DNA from: a virus | DNA: 64,000 nt | Reading direction: 5' to 3' (one strand) | IMG/VR virus record: IMGVR_UViG_3300025012_000076 | Location: 1-64,000 of that record | Shown here: in pieces, positions 8,427 through 17,316 of the stretch | Position numbering within the stretch: position 1 is the stretch's first letter | How the letters are laid out: the number at the start of each line of letters is the position of its first letter | Program-made: the position numbers and the translations under genes | Notes under the pieces: generated by a model | Told to the model about the DNA's origin: nothing | The model's input: only the letters and a program-made list of their open reading frames with translations | Databases searched by the model: none

Positions 8427-8440
8427 GGTAAGTCTCCTTG

Positions 8441-10687
8441 TTATTGGCCCCGTGGGGCGCGGATGATGATGTTGCCGTTGCGGTCGTTATGGGTGATAGG
8501 GTTGCCGAGGCGGTCAAGAGTGTTGGTAGCTATAAAATAATCAACAATGTTGTACGAAGCACCTGCAATGGATATTGTCGCCGCTACATCCTCCTCCCCC
8601 CATCCAGCGGGGAGAGACAACGGATTAGCTGTAATCATCCCATCCAGCCTAACAGTGACCCCCATTAACCCCTCCAATACCCAGCGGATAAACTCGGCAT
8701 CAGCACTCCATGTATAGGAACCATAGGTGGTTGTTTCGGGGTAGAACGAAATGCGGCCAGTTTCGGGCACATCAAACGGACAGACCCATGAGGCGTAGGA
8801 GCGGGCGGGGCTCCTCAGTCGTGCTTCTGTTTTTGCCCAGATAAAGAATAACTCCGGCCACCCCTGTTCATAGTAGCCATTCCCAAACGCATCTGGAAGT
8901 GCTTGAATAGCGTTATAAGGCCCAGTGCGATAGCCATAAGTATGGTCAAGAATGCTTATATCAGAGGACACTCCAGACTGAATCGCCCACGCCAATCCGT
9001 CGGGCTGCAAATCATCAATCGTAGAATTAACAAACGCACCATTAACCCAAAAACGCCGATACAAATTATTCGTGGCGTCGAACCATTCTGAACTCTGCAA
9101 AATGGCTTTCACAGCATCGGCTCGACTGGTATAGGTGGCGGCCAGAGTCGGATTACCCTCGTGTGTCAGGATTTCCGCCATCCTTCGGCACGCCATGATG
9201 TAGCAGCACGATCCCTGAAACGCCTTCGAGTTTGGGGGCGTTGCTCCTGTCAACCACTCGCCTCCATAAACGTCATCCCAGTCATGGGTGCGAATCAAGC
9301 CACCATTACGGTTAGCATGGAGAAAATCGAGGGCGGCTAATGCGTGGTTGAGAATCGTTCTTGTTCCAGTGGTCTCTGCCAAAAAATCAAAATCTTGTGA
9401 ATAGCAGAGGTAATTGTAGAGACACATCACAAACATCATCTCGTTGTAGGCGGATGAATAGTCGTGATAGCCAGAGGGGATCGAGTAAGAAACCTCGACC
9501 GCCATCTGCCCACTGGCGGATTGAATCTCCGATAGAGCGGCGATCTCTGACTTAACTGGGGCATAATCCCCCAACATTAACAGCACATTTTGCATGGGAT
9601 AGGACTGGTGGATTCTGTTGTGGATATATTCCCAGAAGCGAGCTCCCGAAACCGGATGATTGTGGATCTGTGGCCCCCCATGCCAAAAGGCCTTTTTCGT
9701 TGGGTCAAACCATTGGTGCGTCAGTGCCCCGTAGATATTGGCAATAGCGTAGCGCATGTAATCGTTGATTTTTTGGTTTGGAGTCTGTAGTGCCAGATTG
9801 TCAAACCAGCCGTCGATAGTGGCAATCTCCTCGGCATACCATTGATCCAGCCCGTAGGTTTCCAACTCCTGCATTCCTGTAGTCAGTAAGGTTGCAGAAT
9901 TAGTCACGTTTGCATAGACCACTCCGAAGAGCATGTAAGCGGTTGCCGTCTGGCCAGCGGGGATCGTTAAAGATACTTTGCCCGCAAAACAGGGGGCCGC
10001 GCCCGTATAAGATGAGGTATTAGACAAAGCCCCAGCTAAGGCGGAAGGGTTAGCATCGCCCCCTGCCCCAAAGAAGGTTGCCGCGTTAGTTTCCCACTCC
10101 GTCATGCCGGGGATGTAACACGTTTGGCGATGATCCATCGGAACATCGAACGGTTCATCCTCAATGATAATTTCGTTGACGATGGTGCGGAGCGATGTCA
10201 AGAAATCCGTGCTTTTTGTCGCACTGGTTCCGAATAGTTCCAGGATCGGATAAAGGTTGATCTCCCGCTGAACCGTATCGTTATTTGTAATCGCCAGCCG
10301 TGAAACGACTATCGGTTTTTCCCGGTGGCAAATATCATTCTGTTCAAAATCCAGAGCACCGACCGTGAAACGGATTGCGGTTCTTTTCGGCTGATAAACA
10401 CAGCGCCAGTTGGTCATAACTGCTGAATGTAGTGCGTGGTTGGTTGAGTAGGGATCGTTAGTGCCTTCCTTAATGTACCAACTTCGCCCCTGCAAAAACT
10501 CCCATGACACCCCCGCATCACTATTCGCCCCATCTGTCGATAGTTGGGAGACATCACCATGCGCGACCAGCCCCGCCGAACCGTTAGAATGCGGGTGATA
10601 CATAAAATAGGGATTACCAAGGGGAAAGTCCGGCCACGCAGCCGAGTCCTCCCAAACTAATCCATGTTCAGCGGCGTCAAAAATCAT
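8441..10687 (-). CDS. Six-hairpin (alpha/alpha6-barrel) glycosidase-like tail protein
   Basis: A 748-residue protein. The N-terminal 280 residues look like a beta-sandwich (RTAIRFTVGALDFEQNDIC, VSLTIPAGQTATAYMLFGVV). Residues about 310-680 are helical repeats typical of six-hairpin glycosidases (GH15/63/78/94-like): ANIYGALTHQWFDP, ARFWEYIHNRIHQSYPMQN, GYHDYSSAYNEMMFVMCLYNY, GLIRTHDWDDVYGGEW and NGYYEQGWPELFFIWAK. Candidate catalytic acids lie in HDWDD and EQGWPE. No signal peptide is present. The start overlaps the spike gene stop, so it is translated with the tail spike and may degrade a surface polysaccharide. The exact GH family cannot be set by eye. Confidence 0.55.
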   Translation of the reverse strand: MIFDAAEHGLVWEDSAAWPDFPLGNPYFMYHPHSNGSAGLVAHGDVSQLSTDGANSDAGVSWEFLQGRSWYIKEGTNDPYSTNHALHSAVMTNWRCVYQPKRTAIRFTVGALDFEQNDICHREKPIVVSRLAITNNDTVQREINLYPILELFGTSATKSTDFLTSLRTIVNEIIIEDEPFDVPMDHRQTCYIPGMTEWETNAATFFGAGGDANPSALAGALSNTSSYTGAAPCFAGKVSLTIPAGQTATAYMLFGVVYANVTNSATLLTTGMQELETYGLDQWYAEEIATIDGWFDNLALQTPNQKINDYMRYAIANIYGALTHQWFDPTKKAFWHGGPQIHNHPVSGARFWEYIHNRIHQSYPMQNVLLMLGDYAPVKSEIAALSEIQSASGQMAVEVSYSIPSGYHDYSSAYNEMMFVMCLYNYLCYSQDFDFLAETTGTRTILNHALAALDFLHANRNGGLIRTHDWDDVYGGEWLTGATPPNSKAFQGSCCYIMACRRMAEILTHEGNPTLAATYTSRADAVKAILQSSEWFDATNNLYRRFWVNGAFVNSTIDDLQPDGLAWAIQSGVSSDISILDHTYGYRTGPYNAIQALPDAFGNGYYEQGWPELFFIWAKTEARLRSPARSYASWVCPFDVPETGRISFYPETTTYGSYTWSADAEFIRWVLEGLMGVTVRLDGMITANPLSLPAGWGEEDVAATISIAGASYNIVDYFIATNTLDRLGNPITHNDRNGNIIIRAPRGQ

Positions 10688-13600
10688 GGCAACGCCTCCA
10701 CAAGAACATTGTTAATTAGCGTCGTAGGAGTAATGCTGCTGGTATCTGTAAGGAAAAGGTAGCTAAAGTCTGTGTAAGTGGCATCGTTGTACGTTATAAC
10801 TGTCGTTCCGCCTATTTTTCCGATGAGGTCTCCGTTATCGTGCAATTCAAACCGGATAACACGGTTGGCAGATGATTGTGTTATTGCCTGAGACGCAACG
10901 ATTGTCCCATTTTTCAGAATCAAGGCCATTCCGAAAGGCGTAAGTTCTATGTCAATTTCATTTGAAAATGCCAGACCATAACTGCCTGTTGCACCGTGCG
11001 TACTACTACTCCCCACACCAATTTCTGTACTGGTCCAATCATCTTCTCCCGTTGCAAGGGGCATCTGTAAATCAATCTCAACTGCAAATCCCCGCACCAT
11101 TGCCGTCGGGGTTCGCACCGCCTCTCCAATAGCGTTGAAGAGCAGCTTACTGCTCGAAATTGATGGTGATCCGGTCGATGTCCAAGGGGCCGGGACGGCA
11201 CCATCCGAATAAGTGAAGAGGTCGACGAATGAGTTAGCCCCAACTGCCGTCACTCCCAGCGTCCCATACGCCGAAGTCATCGACTGACTAGCAATCGTGA
11301 TCGTCGCCGCTCCTGCCGGTGCGCTAACTGCCAAGCCCCCATAACTGGAGGTCATCGACTGTGCATCCAGCGTAATAGTCACCGGCCCGCCTGCGGCCAA
11401 AACGCCAATAGCGCCATAGGCCGAAACCATCTCCTGCGCGGTCATACCGATGGTCTGTGGGCCTGCCGGTGCTGAGGGAGCAAAGCCGCCATAGGCCAGC
11501 GTCATCGACTGCCCGCTCATACTGATTGTCGGGCCGAGGGACAGCCAGCCTGCACCGCACTCGATGTTGCTGTCGTTGATGCCGATGCTGTCGAGGTAGG
11601 TGTTGACAGAGTTGTACTGAACATGGAGCTCATCACAGATAGCGCTATCACCGCGTGCTGGCAACGTCCCACCCCAGGCAATCCATTGCTCGATGGAGAT
11701 GGAGAGGAGTGGCTGTTTGCTTGATGCCAGGTCGTAGACCGCTTTCACCGCCGCGCTGTTGGCCGCCGTGGTCGAGCTGTCAGAATTGGTCGCGCTGGAT
11801 AACTCCGACTCTTTGATGATGGCGGCGTCGGCGGATTCGGCACCGATCGTGCCGGGAGTCAGTGCAGCAATGGCGCCACTGGCTATGGGGTCGGACTCCT
11901 CTTGTAACACGGCCTGCCACCCCGTTTCCGTAGCAGTTTTTCGCGTGCTGGTTGTCGTATCAAAGACCGTGGTTCCCTTTTGTATCTCGGTGTGGGCTGG
12001 CAAGGCCGCAGTAGTAAAGAATGCGTCTGTCATACCATACCCGACTGTCACGGCCCCACGGCGATGGATCAATCCGGCATCGATACCGTTGACTATCCCC
12101 ATGTAGTAAAATTTGCAGCGCCTTGCATCGGCATGGCCGTAACCGTAATTGATCCTGACGCGCAGTTCGAGCTTACGAGTTGCTACGGCATCAGTTAAAA
12201 AGGATAGGTTAATAAACTCGGCTTGACCACTTGGCATGACATTATACTGAGTATCAGCCGCCGCCCATGTCTGCGAGTCCCAATCATAATATTGATTATT
12301 AACCGCGTCTCTCAACTGTATCTGCAAAAAGACGCTCGGTGGGACTTTTAGGGCGACTTGAGCATAGAGCGTGCTGTTAATTGGCACTGCTGCTGCCGAC
12401 CCATACGCAGTGATTCCGTTTGTTTCGACCCCATCCGGTATAAATTCAACGTGGCAGCTTTTATTCTTGGCTGCGACGTGAGAGACGGCAGGATTAAAAA
12501 GGTTTCCAGTTGGGTACGAGACTGTAGACACTGCCCCCTCAATAATCGTTACGGCGGCAGGGTTAGAATCATCGAGATAATTGACCCTCGCCGTATCAGT
12601 ACTGACAGGCAAATCCCCCCATACCTTGATCTGTGTTCTAATAATATTCCGGCCGTCATTGTCAATGACAGTTTTGCGAGATTCCGCGTTTGACGGATCA
12701 GTATAGTGGCTGCCAGTTGACAATAAAATCGTATTACCCTGATTCCCGACATCAATCACTGTCTGACCATAGACTCCGGTCATGTCGATTATGTTTGAGT
12801 GAGATTCCTGCCGCCCTGCTCCTGAAGTGAGGTCCTTAGTAATATGGAAAACAGGTGCGGAATTATTTGTCGGGTCAGTCCCTCCGAAAATTTTAACGCC
12901 GCAAATCCCACTCAGTTCTAGTCCGGGATTACTCCCCTCGTAATATCCACCGTAGACGCGGATTGACGGGGAAAAATAGGCTTGGGCGCGAGATGTCCCG
13001 CCGTCGCTACCGCCGCGCAATAGAATGCCGCCGAGGTCATTTCCCTCAGCCCATGGAGAGAATAAATCTGCACCGATAACGCGACTCAGTTCAAGCCCCC
13101 TCCCCACATTAAAGTAGGCCTTAATTCTTCTGAGATCGATTTGCTGTGACGACTGAAACAGGAAACCCGTACCGCCACTGAATGACGCAACCACGCTGTC
13201 ATAAGTATTGCCCCACCCAGAAAGCTCAACGAGTGCCGAAGTTCCTGGGTTGAGCTGTGCGCCGCCCCACGAAGCGGGCGGGTTATTTCCGTTAAATCTT
13301 ACGCCACGGATTCCGGCTGAGTATTGCGTTGAGTCATATAAAAGCCGAGTATTCTCACCCGACGCCAACTTGAATTCGCTGACTGTTTCGTCGCCATAAA
13401 TCCACACGTTATTTAAGGCTGAGAATCCTGCGACTTCACCACCGAACATCGTTGTTACGTAGACACCAGGATCGACATAAAGCGGATTTTTACTGGATGC
13501 GCCATAGTTCCACCACGCCTTAATCGCTTCAAAATTTGACACCTTGTCAGTATCTAAGCCAGTGCCTTTGGCTCCGAACCAACGCAAATGGACAGTCCCA

Positions 13601-14439
13601 GAATAATCGCGCAACCACCTCACCGAGCCATCCCCGCCAGTCGACACAAGGATTGTTCCGTTGTTGTCAACGAAAGTGCCAGTGTCTTTACGGAAGTTAC
13701 CACCTCCACCATCTCCCGCCGTGGTATGCCCTTCGACGTAAACCACCGTAGCCGAGCCGGTGTAATCGCGCAGGGCTTGGATGCTGGCAACGTGGGGGAC
13801 AAGAGCTGGAAGGTTGGCTTTTTCGTCGGCGGTAGGAAACCGGGCATCATCAAACGCTGCAACCGTATCACCGATGGATTCTGGCTGCAGAGCCGTGGCC
13901 GCCAGGGCAATATTGGTCTGCTCCGTAGTGGTCGTGCCATGCTGGACCGTGGATGCGTGGGAAGAAATCGCCCCGGCGACGGAGGGATCGGTCTCGGCTT
14001 GCAGCGCCGTATCCGCTGTTGCTCCCTGGGCGGCGGTGGCGAAATCAACAGGATCAAAGCTGGCAGCGGGGGAGGCGGCAAAGATCGGATCAGCTTCCAC
14101 CTCAATGCCTACCGGACCTTCTTGATCGGTTCCGCATGTAAAGTTTCCGGTGGCAGTGTCAAAGGCGATCACTTTATCCGTGCCGGTGCAGGTGACCGAG
14201 TTGACGACCGTCCCGGCACCCCCTAGCGCCGCTTCCAGCCCATCGATGTCCGCGATGGCATGCCCGTGCCCCAGCAGCGAGAAGTAGGTCGTCAGCTGGA
14301 GGCCATACATGACGCCGGCCCGGTCCACAAGCACCTCATCGGTCGACTGCAGCGGTCCGGGAATCGGAGTGTACAGGCTGGCGCTGGCGGTGGCCGCCCA
14401 GAACAGGATAGTGATCAATAATCGCAGGGTACTCCTCAT
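10684..14439 (-). CDS. Large tail spike / fibre with beta-helix and C-terminal jelly-roll
   Basis: A 1251-residue protein. It begins with a signal-peptide-like stretch (RSTLRLLITILFWAATASA), which is unusual for a tail spike. A Gly/Ala-rich fibre neck follows (about 40-215). A pectate-lyase-like head region (LRDYTGSATVVYVEG, WFGAKGTGLDTD) then leads into a right-handed beta-helix with repeated YDSVVASFSGGTGFLF-like rungs. Near residues 970-1070 are four tandem copies of a QSMTSAYGxLGV repeat. The C-terminal 180 residues (FTYSDGAVPAPW...) look like a LamG/concanavalin jelly-roll that may bind glycans. It overlaps both neighbours by ATGA. It probably recognises and degrades host polysaccharide. 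Confidence 0.75.
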   Translation of the reverse strand: MRSTLRLLITILFWAATASASLYTPIPGPLQSTDEVLVDRAGVMYGLQLTTYFSLLGHGHAIADIDGLEAALGGAGTVVNSVTCTGTDKVIAFDTATGNFTCGTDQEGPVGIEVEADPIFAASPAASFDPVDFATAAQGATADTALQAETDPSVAGAISSHASTVQHGTTTTEQTNIALAATALQPESIGDTVAAFDDARFPTADEKANLPALVPHVASIQALRDYTGSATVVYVEGHTTAGDGGGGNFRKDTGTFVDNNGTILVSTGGDGSVRWLRDYSGTVHLRWFGAKGTGLDTDKVSNFEAIKAWWNYGASSKNPLYVDPGVYVTTMFGGEVAGFSALNNVWIYGDETVSEFKLASGENTRLLYDSTQYSAGIRGVRFNGNNPPASWGGAQLNPGTSALVELSGWGNTYDSVVASFSGGTGFLFQSSQQIDLRRIKAYFNVGRGLELSRVIGADLFSPWAEGNDLGGILLRGGSDGGTSRAQAYFSPSIRVYGGYYEGSNPGLELSGICGVKIFGGTDPTNNSAPVFHITKDLTSGAGRQESHSNIIDMTGVYGQTVIDVGNQGNTILLSTGSHYTDPSNAESRKTVIDNDGRNIIRTQIKVWGDLPVSTDTARVNYLDDSNPAAVTIIEGAVSTVSYPTGNLFNPAVSHVAAKNKSCHVEFIPDGVETNGITAYGSAAAVPINSTLYAQVALKVPPSVFLQIQLRDAVNNQYYDWDSQTWAAADTQYNVMPSGQAEFINLSFLTDAVATRKLELRVRINYGYGHADARRCKFYYMGIVNGIDAGLIHRRGAVTVGYGMTDAFFTTAALPAHTEIQKGTTVFDTTTSTRKTATETGWQAVLQEESDPIASGAIAALTPGTIGAESADAAIIKESELSSATNSDSSTTAANSAAVKAVYDLASSKQPLLSISIEQWIAWGGTLPARGDSAICDELHVQYNSVNTYLDSIGINDSNIECGAGWLSLGPTISMSGQSMTLAYGGFAPSAPAGPQTIGMTAQEMVSAYGAIGVLAAGGPVTITLDAQSMTSSYGGLAVSAPAGAATITIASQSMTSAYGTLGVTAVGANSFVDLFTYSDGAVPAPWTSTGSPSISSSKLLFNAIGEAVRTPTAMVRGFAVEIDLQMPLATGEDDWTSTEIGVGSSSTHGATGSYGLAFSNEIDIELTPFGMALILKNGTIVASQAITQSSANRVIRFELHDNGDLIGKIGGTTVITYNDATYTDFSYLFLTDTSSITPTTLINNVLVEALP
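11244..11531 (-). repeat. Four tandem ~27-residue repeats within the tail spike
   Basis: Four successive units with the core QSMT(S/L)(A/S)YGxLxVxA and a linker xAGxxTIT. Units 2-4 differ mainly at linker positions. In-frame repeats of this type can expand or contract by recombination and could vary the length of the spike stalk. Confidence 0.7.
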
Positions 14440-15419
14440 GCCCAGGTTCCTCTCATGATTTCAACGAGCCAAATGTTGTCGTTCAGCCCGGTTAATTTCA
14501 GCATGACGCCGGCAGCGGCAATACTTGTCAGGGTGATGCCGATGGCCGACAGCGTGCCGTTCTGCAGGAGTAGTCGGTCGTCACCGGATAGTTGCACCGA
14601 GACGGCATTGTTCGACAGTCCGACGTAAATGTGGCTGATGCCGACCGCGCAGGCAGGGACGACGAATGCTTGCGCTCCGGTGGCGGTATGCACCGTTGAG
14701 CTGCCAATAGCGAGATCGCCGCTGCCGAGCAGGCTCTGGCCGTTGATGGTTTTGATGTTGGTACCGGAGACTAACGCGGGCTGCATAAGGACGAGCTGGT
14801 CGACGAAGTCCTCGGCACTGACCGCGCCGACGTCCGCCGCCGTCAGGGTGACGATGCCAACCTGCCCATTGACGCTGCCGACCGCGCCGCCCTCGACCAG
14901 GATACCGTCGATGGCCGCCGTGATATCCTCGGTGGTCGCGAGATTGTCGGGCAGGCTCTGGATGACCGGGTTCCCGTCGTAGTAGAGAAGTCCGCCGACA
15001 ATCGCGAATTTATCAAGAATGATGGTATGTTGGAGGATGTGCTGTTGGAACGCTGTGAGTTCCTGCGTCGTCAGTTCTCCGCCTCCCGCGCGAAAATCAA
15101 ACCACTTGACCGGGCTGAGGTCGCCGCTATTCAGATTGGCGGCAAAGGACGGCTGCCCCATGATGCTGCAGAGGTATTGCCGTCCTCCTTCGCCGCGATC
15201 TGTTGGCCACAGGGACAGCGAGAATTCCCCTGATATGTTCGTGTAGACTGTATGCCGCCGGCTGACCACTTTTTCTTGGCTGATCAAATCAAAGGAGTCG
15301 GTGGGGATGAATCCCTTAACCAGACAGAACTCGATCTTCGCGCCGACAATCAGGTTGCCCGCCGAGTCGACGAGCGGTTGCCCGGCATTATTGATCTCGC
15401 GTGTGATAAGCGGTGGCAT
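14436..15419 (-). CDS. Tail fibre protein
   Basis: A 327-residue protein. The N-terminal 110 residues form a carboxypeptidase-regulatory/BppU-like beta domain (AGQPLVDSAGNLIVGAKIEF, YTNISGEFSLSLWPT) used by fibres to attach to baseplates. The middle has fibre signatures VNGQVGIVTLTAADVGA and TINGQSLLGSGDLAI, which occur in many phage tail fibres. The C-terminus is beta-rich (SHIYVGLSNNAVSVQLSG). It precedes the spike with an ATGA overlap, so the two may form one adsorption structure. Confidence 0.75.
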   Translation of the reverse strand: MPPLITREINNAGQPLVDSAGNLIVGAKIEFCLVKGFIPTDSFDLISQEKVVSRRHTVYTNISGEFSLSLWPTDRGEGGRQYLCSIMGQPSFAANLNSGDLSPVKWFDFRAGGGELTTQELTAFQQHILQHTIILDKFAIVGGLLYYDGNPVIQSLPDNLATTEDITAAIDGILVEGGAVGSVNGQVGIVTLTAADVGAVSAEDFVDQLVLMQPALVSGTNIKTINGQSLLGSGDLAIGSSTVHTATGAQAFVVPACAVGISHIYVGLSNNAVSVQLSGDDRLLLQNGTLSAIGITLTSIAAAGVMLKLTGLNDNIWLVEIMRGTWA

Positions 15420-15451
15420 AGGTTATCCCTTGCTGTGGCGGTTAGACGTTG

Positions 15452-15748
15452 TTACTTCGTCGAGTCCTTGATCTTCTGGACGGCCATTTCAATGGCCGCA
15501 TTGACAAGGCTGGTGCCGACGTTGACTCCAACAATAATTCCCTGTTTCTGCAGGTCTCTGGTGATGAGTTGCAGGGCTGCGTCCCGCTTCTCGCTGGAAC
15601 TGGCACCGCTGTAGTTTGCGGCAACGATCTTGACAGCAGCCAGTGCGGCCTTGGCAAGAATCGGCCCTGCGTCACGCGCCATCTGGCGCAGGAAGGGGAG
15701 GCAGAAATCGAAAATGCTGGTCATGGCAAGCTTCATTTTTTCCCACAT
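15452..15748 (-). CDS. LLH-type phage holin-like protein
   Basis: A 98-residue protein with an N-terminal hydrophobic segment (TSIFDFCLPFLRQMA), an Ala-rich helix (AAVKIVAANYSGASSSEKRDAA) and a C-terminal helix (GTSLVNAAIEMAVQKIK). The order and size resemble the LLH family of phage holins. Ribosome site AAAGGAGA. It lies in the lysis cluster with a second membrane protein and a CHAP endolysin. Hydrophobicity is modest for a holin, so a role as antiholin or lysis accessory is possible. Confidence 0.5.
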   Translation of the reverse strand: MWEKMKLAMTSIFDFCLPFLRQMARDAGPILAKAALAAVKIVAANYSGASSSEKRDAALQLITRDLQKQGIIVGVNVGTSLVNAAIEMAVQKIKDSTK

Positions 15749-15849
15749 GGCTTGAGTCTCCTTTTGAGTTTGTTGAGTATTTTTAGCAGCCAGACGTCAA
15801 TGTTCAGCCGCCATGTGTGGCTGATGCGGAGCGGGTTGCGTGGTATCAC
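15733..15849 (-). CDS. Small basic protein in the lysis cluster
   Basis: A 38-residue frame beginning with GTG that overlaps the stop of the upstream membrane protein (GTGA) and running 16 bases into the next gene. It is amphipathic and basic (NIDVWLLKILNKLKRRLK). The coupling signature and lack of space for another use suggest it is translated, but with no recognised homologue it remains tentative. Confidence 0.35.
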   Translation of the reverse strand: MIPRNPLRISHTWRLNIDVWLLKILNKLKRRLKPCGKK

Positions 15850-16097
15850 GGTGCGGTGGCCTTGACCGCCTCGGTGTTCTTGTCGATCTTGCGTCCGATG
15901 CCGATCATGCCCAGGCCCCCCGAGATTGACAGCACGCACTGCTCGATGCTCATGGAAAGGTCGACGGGGACCATATCCGGCCAGGCAATACGGACGAAGC
16001 CCACGAGGCCGAGCATGATCAGGGCGACGCCTGCGACTTTCGTCCGGTAGCTCTCCGGGACATATTTGCCGACAAACTGTAAAATTTTCTCTTTCAT
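15846..16097 (-). CDS. Small membrane protein, probable holin
   Basis: An 83-residue protein starting at ATG 16097 with GGAGG eight bases upstream. Two hydrophobic segments are visible (VAGVALIMLGLVGFVRIAW, residues 21-39; CVLSISGGLGMIGIG, about 53-67) with a charged C-terminus. It lies directly after the CHAP endolysin, a usual holin position. A start 40 codons upstream would overlap the endolysin and lacks a ribosome site. It likely forms the membrane lesion that releases endolysin. Confidence 0.55.
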   Translation of the reverse strand: MKEKILQFVGKYVPESYRTKVAGVALIMLGLVGFVRIAWPDMVPVDLSMSIEQCVLSISGGLGMIGIGRKIDKNTEAVKATAP

Positions 16098-16107
16098 GTG
16101 GCCTCCC

Positions 16108-16629
16108 TTAAATTCTGACGTAGCAAACAACAGCACCGGGTGAAGTCCTGCGCTTCTCCCAGACACCATCTCCTGTGGTGCTCTCTCGATCCCCGGCTCC
16201 ATTGGTATTCCCTTCAACTGTCGTAATGTGGTCGAAGCACATGTGCTGGTCAGCGACTACGATGCCGATGTGCCCGCCTCCTTGCTGTGCTCCGTTGAAG
16301 TCGAAGATCACGAAGTCGCCGGCCTTGGCCAGTTCGGTCTTGGCGATGATCTCGCAGCCGTTCTTGCGGCCCCACGTCTCCCATCCAAATGCGCTGGCGT
16401 CTTGGCAGCGGGATAATTTGATCTCTGGGAAGAATGCGAGGGCTTCCCGGAGTACCCAGCAGCACAGCGCAGCACACCAAGGCCATGAAGCCGGCGCCAG
16501 CCATGTCGCCATCATGTACTGACGGATCTGGGCGCCGTTGTTGTTGCCGCCGACTTCGCGAGTTCCGACTTGCGACAACGCGATCTCGACGATCTTGGCA
16601 CGGAGTTGCTGCTTTTGTTCGGGCGTCAT
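16108..16629 (-). CDS. CHAP-domain endolysin (peptidoglycan amidase/peptidase)
   Basis: A 173-residue protein. The catalytic Cys is in PWCAALCCW (near residue 52), the His is in GGGHIGIVV (near 119), and a Glu/Asn-type third residue is in TVEGNTN. This is a CHAP/NlpC-P60-like papain fold that cleaves peptidoglycan peptides or amide bonds at lysis. No signal peptide or separate wall-binding domain is present, in keeping with short endolysins of Gram-negative phages. It is flanked by holin-like genes. Confidence 0.85.
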   Translation of the reverse strand: MTPEQKQQLRAKIVEIALSQVGTREVGGNNNGAQIRQYMMATWLAPASWPWCAALCCWVLREALAFFPEIKLSRCQDASAFGWETWGRKNGCEIIAKTELAKAGDFVIFDFNGAQQGGGHIGIVVADQHMCFDHITTVEGNTNGAGDRESTTGDGVWEKRRTSPGAVVCYVRI

Positions 16630-16663
16630 GGCTTCTTACCTCTTGCGTCCTCGTGGCGCTGCG

Positions 16664-16679
16664 TTGACATAGGGAACAC
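16664..16679 (+). promoter_or_regulatory. TTGACATAGGGAACAC motif, plus orientation
   Basis: A very good match to the recurrent TTGAYATAGGGAAC motif, lying between the DUF4376 gene and the endolysin. Here it reads on the plus strand, opposite to the surrounding genes, unlike most copies. If a promoter, it would produce antisense RNA to the fibre assembly genes; if an operator, orientation may not matter. Confidence 0.45.
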
Positions 16680-16693
16680 TCCGGCCACAAACT

Positions 16694-17305
16694 TTACCAG
16701 CCGGTCTCGATGTCGTAGGCGTCGATAGTCTCGATGGTTCCGAGTGCCTCAATGGCTTCGGCATGTGCCCGCTCGGCGGTGAAGTGCGCCTGCACATGGC
16801 TACTGACGGCTGCGGCAATCTGCATAACCATCGGTGCGCCGATCTTGATCCAGCCGTCAGCGCCCTTGAAGTCAATCTGTCGTGTCGGATCAATCTGCAC
16901 TGCGACGTAGGCACCTGTAATCATCGCTTGGCTGGCACGGTCCGTCATGATCGTAGCCGGTCCAATGATGAGCCCTGCAGTCTCACGCTGGTAGCGGGCT
17001 GCGGCCAGAGCGGCGAGCTTATCTTCTTTGGCGCTGGCCAGTGTCCGGGCTGGCGGCTCCTCGTTGTAGGGCCGAGCTTGCCCGTGGAATTTTATGGAGC
17101 GACCCTTGCTCTGCCATTCCATCAAAGACTGGTACTCCTCCTCGGAGAGTTCTTTGGCATCGAGTGGGATCAGACAGTTGGGATTTGGAACCATGTATCT
17201 GTCAACGACGGCTCCTTCTCCATCGGTGTCGACCTGCTCTATTTCCCGTTCGCCGTGAATGGTGGTATCGAAAAAACCCGATTTTGTCGCTGAGAAGTAT
17301 TTCAT
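16694..17305 (-). CDS. DUF4376-type tail fibre assembly protein
   Basis: A 203-residue protein. The C-terminal half matches the DUF4376 pattern of phage fibre assembly proteins: a KLAALAAARYQRETAGL helix, MTDRASQAMITGAYVAV, IDFKGADGWIKI and an AAAVSSHVQAHFTAE helix. The N-terminus (YFSATKSGFFDTTIHG) is the usual assembly-protein opening. It follows a fibre gene and probably acts as that fibre's folding chaperone. Ribosome site AAAGGAG. Confidence 0.75.
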   Translation of the reverse strand: MKYFSATKSGFFDTTIHGEREIEQVDTDGEGAVVDRYMVPNPNCLIPLDAKELSEEEYQSLMEWQSKGRSIKFHGQARPYNEEPPARTLASAKEDKLAALAAARYQRETAGLIIGPATIMTDRASQAMITGAYVAVQIDPTRQIDFKGADGWIKIGAPMVMQIAAAVSSHVQAHFTAERAHAEAIEALGTIETIDAYDIETGW

Positions 17306-17316
17306 GGCTGACTCCT

